From: Clostridiales bacterium | GTDB lineage: Bacteria; Bacillota; Clostridia; Lachnospirales; Lachnospiraceae | NCBI GenBank assembly: GCA_018376135.1 | Contig: JAHABX010000002.1 | Location: 62,001 to 126,000 of the forward strand | Reading direction: 5' to 3' | DNA: 64,000 nt | Shown: piece after piece, positions 59,395 to 64,000 of the stretch | How positions within the stretch are numbered: position 1 is the stretch's first letter | Layout: each line of letters begins with the position of its first letter | Program-made: the position numbers and the translations under genes | Notes under the pieces: generated by a model | Told to the model about the DNA's origin: nothing | What the model saw: the letters and a program-made list of their open reading frames with translations, nothing else | Databases searched by the model: none

Positions 59395-62300
59395 ATGAAA
59401 ACGGTCATTATGGCATGGGCGAAAGAGGGGTTCCGCGAGTTTTTCCTCCCGGGGATCCATAACGCGGATTATCAGATCAGGCTTGGGAAAAAGGTGTTTC
59501 AGCTTCAGGAGGATCTGGAGCTTAAGCTGGAGATTCTGGACGGGAAGTGGAGGATTCAGACAGATGAAGCATATTCCTTCCGAAACGAATGGGAACCAGG
59601 GGACTGCGTGCTGAAGGACGGAAGCCTCTTTACGCTGATTCCGGCCCATGGAAGGGGAAAACTCTCCCTGATGATTGTACAGTGGGAAAATGCAGGACTT
59701 GCCTGCAGAAAATTTGATATTTCCGGTCTGGAGCATTTTTCTGTGGGAAGCAGCGGAGATAATCAGATCTGTTATACGTTCCAGAACTATATTTCCAGAA
59801 TCCATACCGTGTTTACAAAAAGAGGAGGGGTATGGACTGCCACTGACAAAAGCGGAAACGGCACATTTGTGGACGGATGCCGCATTCAGGGAAGCAGAGA
59901 GCTGAGGTTTGGGGATTGTGTGAACCTGTTCGGACTGAAGCTGATATTTCTGGGTGATGTTATGGCATGCTCTGTTGTGGGCGGCGCTGTCAGATGCGGG
60001 ATCATACCGGAATATGACGCAGGACCGTATGAGGAACTGCCTGCACAGACGGAACGAAAAGAAAATAAGAAGTATTATAAGAGTGCACCAAGAACGATCG
60101 AGCCTCTTTTTGAGGATGTGATCGAGGTAGAAGGACCTCCGCCGAAAAAACAGGTGAGGCAAAAGCCGGTATTTATGACCATAGGTCCGTCCTTTACCAT
60201 GGTGATCCCGATGCTTCTGGGGACGTCTATGGCGATCTTTGCCTCCAGGGCGGGAGGCGGCGGGAGCGCATTTATGTACACGGGTCTGATCACTGCCGCC
60301 GGTTCGGCTGTTTTCGGAACCATGTGGGCGCTTACGAATCTGCGCTATGCCCAGGAGGAGGCAAGAAGCGATGAGGAGCTGCGGTACAATGCGTATGGCA
60401 GCTATATCATCGGTATGACAGGGCGTGTCCGGCAGGCATGCGAGGACAACCGGAGGGCACTGTTTTTCAATCATCCGTCAGGAGAGGAGTGCTGTGCATT
60501 ATCGGACGCGGACGGAAGCCTCTGGAACCGCAATCGTGCGCAGGATGATTTTCTGACGGTCAGACTGGGTCTGGGAGATATGCCGTTCCAAGGAAATATT
60601 GAGATTCCCAGGCAGCGCTTCCAGCTTCTGCAGGATGAGCTGATGGAAAAGCCGGGACTTCTCAAAGACAGCTTTAAGATGCTGTATCAGGTTCCGATCT
60701 GTCTGGATCTGCTTCGGTATCCGATGGTGGGTGTGATCGGCGGGGCCGGAAAAAAAGAGGGGTGCCGGGTGCTTCAGAATATTGCAGCGCAGCTTGCCGC
60801 TCACAATTCCTATACGGATGTGAAAATGGTCTTTATTTATGACGGAAATGCCGGTGATACAGATGAATCATGGGAATTCGCCAAGTGGCTGCCGCATGTC
60901 TGGTCAGAGGATCAGGGAACCCGTTATATTGCCCGGACGAAAGCGGATGTGGGCGATATCAGCTATACACTGGGAAATGTGTTAAGAGGCAGGGCGGAGG
61001 AGCAGGATACACTGTCCCATACCCGCTCGATCCTGCGTCCGTGGTATGTACTGTTTCTGATCGATCCGCAGATGCTGGAGGGAGAACTGATCAGCCGTTA
61101 TGTGACGAATCCGAAGCAGGAATACGGGATCACGGTATTCTGGCTGGGAGAGCGCTATGAGAATCTGCCGAACAGCTGCGAGGAGATCATACAGAAGGAC
61201 GGGTTTGGCTCCGGACTGTTCAATGTGTATGAGGGCAGAGAACGTTTTGTGAAGATCTGTCTTGAAACTGTCGGTGACGCAATGCTGAAAAGCCTCTCGC
61301 GCAGGCTTTGTACTCTGCGGGTATCCGATGAAGAAAAGGGCGGAGATATCCCGAACCGTCTTGGCTTCTTCGAGATGTACCGGGCAGCCGGCCTTGAGGA
61401 GCTGAGAGTGCTTCAAAGATGGAAAAAGAACAAAGTATATGAGAGCATGCGCGTCCTTGTGGGCCAGAAGAGCGGCGGACAGGACTGCTATCTGGATATT
61501 CATGAGAAATACCATGGTCCCCATGGTCTGGTCGCGGGGACGACAGGCTCCGGAAAGAGCGAGACGCTGCAGACCTATATTCTTTCACTGGCAGTAAACT
61601 TCAGCCCGGATGATGTCTGCTTTTTCATCATCGATTTTAAGGGCGGGGGTATGGCAAATCTGTTTACGGATCTGCCGCATCTGGCAGGACAGATATCGAA
61701 TCTGTCCGGGAATCAGGTAAGGCGTGCCATGGTGTCCATTAAGAGCGAAAACCGCAGGAGACAGAAGCTGTTTAATGATAACAGTGTGAACAATATCAAC
61801 AGCTATACGAGACTGTACAAAAACGGAGAGGCATCTGTGCCGGTGCCGCACCTTCTGATCATTATCGATGAATTTGCAGAGCTTCGGAGAGCAGAGCCGG
61901 AATTTATGAAAGAGCTGATCAGTGTGGCGCAGGTAGGAAGAAGTCTTGGCGTGCATCTGATTCTTTCGACACAGAAGCCGGACGGTACGGTGGACGAGAA
62001 TATCTGGAGTAATACCAAGTTTCGTCTCTGCCTGCGTGTTCAGGACAAAAAGGACAGCATGGGCATGCTGCACAGACCGGAGGCGGCTTATATCACACAG
62101 GCAGGGCGCGGATATCTGCAGGTCGGAAATGATGAGATCTTTGAGCAGTTTCAATCCGGCTACAGCGGTGCCGTCTATGAGAACGGTCAGGATGTGACCG
62201 GTACAATTGCGGAGATGCTGACGATCACCGGAAGGAAGGCGATGGCAGGCAGCCGGGCGAAGCGGGAAAACAGGGAACGTCAGAAAAGAGCATGGTATGC

Positions 62301-64000
62301 TGCGCTGATCGGAATACTGACAGAAGAGGCGGAGGCTTCCGGGCTGGAGCCAAAGCAGCTGGCTGAACTTCTGGGAGAGGAGGAACAACAGCTGGCGGCG
62401 GTCTTTTCAAAAATTGCCCGGATGGGATATGCCTATGAGCAGAATTCACAGAATGTAACACGTCTGAAGACATTTGCAAAGTATATGCAGGCAGGCATGG
62501 ATTCGCTGGTTCTTCTCTCCGAAAAAGCGGGTATGAAATTTCCGGAATGTCCGGAGGTCAGCCAGCTTGACGCCGTGATCGAATATGTGGCGAAGATGGC
62601 TTCGGAAAATCACTATTCCAATCCGCAAAGGCTTTGGATGCCGGTCCTGCCGGAGCAGTTTTACGTGGAAGTTCCGAAAGAATATGCAGGCTACGGACGT
62701 ATTTTTGAATTGAAAGCGCCTGTCGGACTCTATGATGATCCGGCAAACCAGAATCAGGGAATTCTGGAGCTTGATTTTGCACAAAACGGGCATCATGCCG
62801 TGTGCGGTGGCGTTGCCTCCGGCAAAAGCACGTTTTTGCAGACAGCGGTCTTTTCTCTGCTGCACAGGTATTCTCCGGAGCAGCTGCAGTTCTATCTTCT
62901 GGATTTTGGAAGCAGGATGCTGGCATGTCTTGCAGAAGCACCTCATGTGGGTGGTCTGGTCTGTGACGGGGAGGAGGATAAGCTCAGAATATTTATTTCC
63001 ATGCTGGAGCGTATGATGGACGAACGCCGCGGTGTTTTGAAGGGAGGAAACTTCAGTCAGTATATCCGGGCCCATGGTCCCGTTCTTCCGGCGGTGGTGA
63101 TTGTGATCGACAACTATGCCGGATTCCGGGAAAAAACACAGGATGTGTATATGGCGTCGATAATGAGACTGGCGAAGGAAGGTGTAGGCTGCGGAATTTT
63201 TCTCCTGATCAGCGCAGCCGGATTCGGAATCGCAGACATCCCGGGCAAGCTGGCGGATAATATACAGACGGTCATCGCTCTGGAGATGGGCGATAAGTTC
63301 AAATACGGAGAAGTCTTCCGGGTGACGCGTACGGAAGTCCTTCCTGAAGCAGGTGTGAAGGGCAGAGGGCTGGCATTTGCAGAAGGGGAGCTTCTGGAAT
63401 TTCAGACAGCGCTGGCGGTAAAAGCAGAGGATGACTTTGAGAGAGGAAGGCTGATCGGGGAGATCAGCAGGAGGCTGGAACAGGAATGGAAGGGAAGCCG
63501 TGCGGCGAAGATCCCGGAGATTCCGGCAGAGCCGGATTATGCAGGGTTCATGCAGGAAACCGGGGTGAAAAAATATCTGTCGGAAAGCCGGTACCTTCCG
63601 ATCGGATACCGGAAAGAGGACGCTTCTGTCTATGCCATTGATTTTAGAGATACCTACACCTATCTTATTTCCGGAAAAAATGATTCCGGAAAAATGAACG
63701 TATTGAAGCTGATCCTGCTTCTGGGCGCTGCAAAAGGAGCAGAGCTGGTGGCAATGGAGAAGGAGAGCCGGGAACTCAGGGAGCTCACGGAGAAATATGA
63801 GGGAACTTATGTGAGTACCCATGAAGAACTGTTCGGGTATTTCAAAGGGCTTCTGCCGGAGTTCAGGCGCAGAAACCAGCTGAAGAGACAGTATCTGGCG
63901 CAGGGAATGGACGAGGATGCCGTATTCGAGAGAATGCAGGAAGAAAAACCGATTTTTATTTTTATTGCAGATCTTTTGGATTGGATGGAAGATGTCTATA
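59395..64000 (+). CDS. essC: EssC/YukB-type FHA-FtsK ATPase of type VII secretion (3' end outside window)
   Basis: Open from the ATG at 59395 to the window edge, 1535 codons, incomplete. N-terminal FHA domains: the second is clear, with SVGSSGDNQI and SRIH (134-137) and SGNGTFVDG. Two membrane spans lie at about 262-305. FtsK/SpoIIIE domain 1 has Walker A GTTGSGKS (715-722) and Walker B LLIIIDEF (Asp825, Glu826). Domain 2 has GGVASGKS (1138-1145) but Walker B VIVIDN, with Asn1240 in place of Glu. Domain 3 has a degenerate loop GKNDSGKM (1427-1434). This layout is that of EssC, the motor of Gram-positive type VIIb secretion. GGAGAA precedes the start. Confidence 0.95.
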   Translation, partial: MKTVIMAWAKEGFREFFLPGIHNADYQIRLGKKVFQLQEDLELKLEILDGKWRIQTDEAYSFRNEWEPGDCVLKDGSLFTLIPAHGRGKLSLMIVQWENAGLACRKFDISGLEHFSVGSSGDNQICYTFQNYISRIHTVFTKRGGVWTATDKSGNGTFVDGCRIQGSRELRFGDCVNLFGLKLIFLGDVMACSVVGGAVRCGIIPEYDAGPYEELPAQTERKENKKYYKSAPRTIEPLFEDVIEVEGPPPKKQVRQKPVFMTIGPSFTMVIPMLLGTSMAIFASRAGGGGSAFMYTGLITAAGSAVFGTMWALTNLRYAQEEARSDEELRYNAYGSYIIGMTGRVRQACEDNRRALFFNHPSGEECCALSDADGSLWNRNRAQDDFLTVRLGLGDMPFQGNIEIPRQRFQLLQDELMEKPGLLKDSFKMLYQVPICLDLLRYPMVGVIGGAGKKEGCRVLQNIAAQLAAHNSYTDVKMVFIYDGNAGDTDESWEFAKWLPHVWSEDQGTRYIARTKADVGDISYTLGNVLRGRAEEQDTLSHTRSILRPWYVLFLIDPQMLEGELISRYVTNPKQEYGITVFWLGERYENLPNSCEEIIQKDGFGSGLFNVYEGRERFVKICLETVGDAMLKSLSRRLCTLRVSDEEKGGDIPNRLGFFEMYRAAGLEELRVLQRWKKNKVYESMRVLVGQKSGGQDCYLDIHEKYHGPHGLVAGTTGSGKSETLQTYILSLAVNFSPDDVCFFIIDFKGGGMANLFTDLPHLAGQISNLSGNQVRRAMVSIKSENRRRQKLFNDNSVNNINSYTRLYKNGEASVPVPHLLIIIDEFAELRRAEPEFMKELISVAQVGRSLGVHLILSTQKPDGTVDENIWSNTKFRLCLRVQDKKDSMGMLHRPEAAYITQAGRGYLQVGNDEIFEQFQSGYSGAVYENGQDVTGTIAEMLTITGRKAMAGSRAKRENRERQKRAWYAALIGILTEEAEASGLEPKQLAELLGEEEQQLAAVFSKIARMGYAYEQNSQNVTRLKTFAKYMQAGMDSLVLLSEKAGMKFPECPEVSQLDAVIEYVAKMASENHYSNPQRLWMPVLPEQFYVEVPKEYAGYGRIFELKAPVGLYDDPANQNQGILELDFAQNGHHAVCGGVASGKSTFLQTAVFSLLHRYSPEQLQFYLLDFGSRMLACLAEAPHVGGLVCDGEEDKLRIFISMLERMMDERRGVLKGGNFSQYIRAHGPVLPAVVIVIDNYAGFREKTQDVYMASIMRLAKEGVGCGIFLLISAAGFGIADIPGKLADNIQTVIALEMGDKFKYGEVFRVTRTEVLPEAGVKGRGLAFAEGELLEFQTALAVKAEDDFERGRLIGEISRRLEQEWKGSRAAKIPEIPAEPDYAGFMQETGVKKYLSESRYLPIGYRKEDASVYAIDFRDTYTYLISGKNDSGKMNVLKLILLLGAAKGAELVAMEKESRELRELTEKYEGTYVSTHEELFGYFKGLLPEFRRRNQLKRQYLAQGMDEDAVFERMQEEKPIFIFIADLLDWMEDVY

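Overview
The window reads as chromosome of a Gram-positive, strictly anaerobic member of the Clostridia, most likely a gut Lachnospiraceae. The reasons are strong AGGAGG-type ribosome sites, intermediate GC, a GGGtGRT protein next to a NifU-like scaffold, rubredoxin with an A-type flavodiiron protein, meso-diaminopimelate dehydrogenase, a glucose-class PTS and many LytS- and VanS-type two-component systems. No tRNA, rRNA, CRISPR array or riboswitch was recognised.

Layout. 0-1.3 kb: minus-strand YesM/YesN-type two-component pair, with the regulator cut by the window edge. 1.5-4.9 kb: glucose-class PTS operon (EIIBC, a second EIIC without EIIB, EIIA). 5.0-11.5 kb: the conserved plsX-acpP-rnc-smc-ftsY block, linking fatty acid synthesis, RNA processing, chromosome condensation and membrane targeting. 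11.6-14.5 kb: threonine dehydratase, a C_GCAxxG_C_C redox protein and homoserine dehydrogenase. 14.6-19.7 kb: thioredoxin-like protein, TtcA-like PP-loop protein, inositol monophosphatase, an MFS permease and a large lipoprotein. 19.9-21.7 kb: NifU-like and GGGtGRT proteins. 21.8-22.8 kb: a Fic-fold protein lacking the catalytic His, and an XRE regulator. 22.9-25.2 kb: Wzz / BY-kinase / PHP phosphatase module. 25.2-31.0 kb: small minus-strand protein, ComB-like phosphatase, VanRS-like pair, asnA-greA. 31.1-35.6 kb: nitrilase-family amidase, small alarmone synthetase, Cof-type HAD, rubredoxin, Crp/Fnr regulator and flavodiiron protein. 35.7-42.2 kb: DUF362, HflX, HAD, GNAT, methionine aminopeptidase, FliB-like methylase, Ddh.

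42.2-43.8 kb: a tyrosine recombinase lying between 25-bp inverted repeats (24/25 matches). It separates the housekeeping genes from the accessory block and could be a cis-acting invertible switch or a minimal mobile element.

44.0-64.0 kb, running off the window: a single-strand, tightly packed cluster that ends in an EssC/YukB-type FHA-FtsK ATPase, the motor of type VII secretion. Before it lie a 55-aa membrane protein, a membrane Ser/Thr kinase with a WD40-like ectodomain, a 1.3-kaa surface protein, a transmembrane protein joining an outside trypsin-like protease to an inside FHA domain, a PP2C phosphatase, a soluble DFG kinase, a second membrane kinase with TPR-like repeats, a TPR/YfaP-like membrane protein, and two FHA proteins. 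Kinases, phosphatase, phosphothreonine readers and secretion ATPase in one probable operon suggest a phosphorylation-controlled type VII-like export system. No WXG100 substrate gene is visible in the window; whether one follows EssC cannot be seen.
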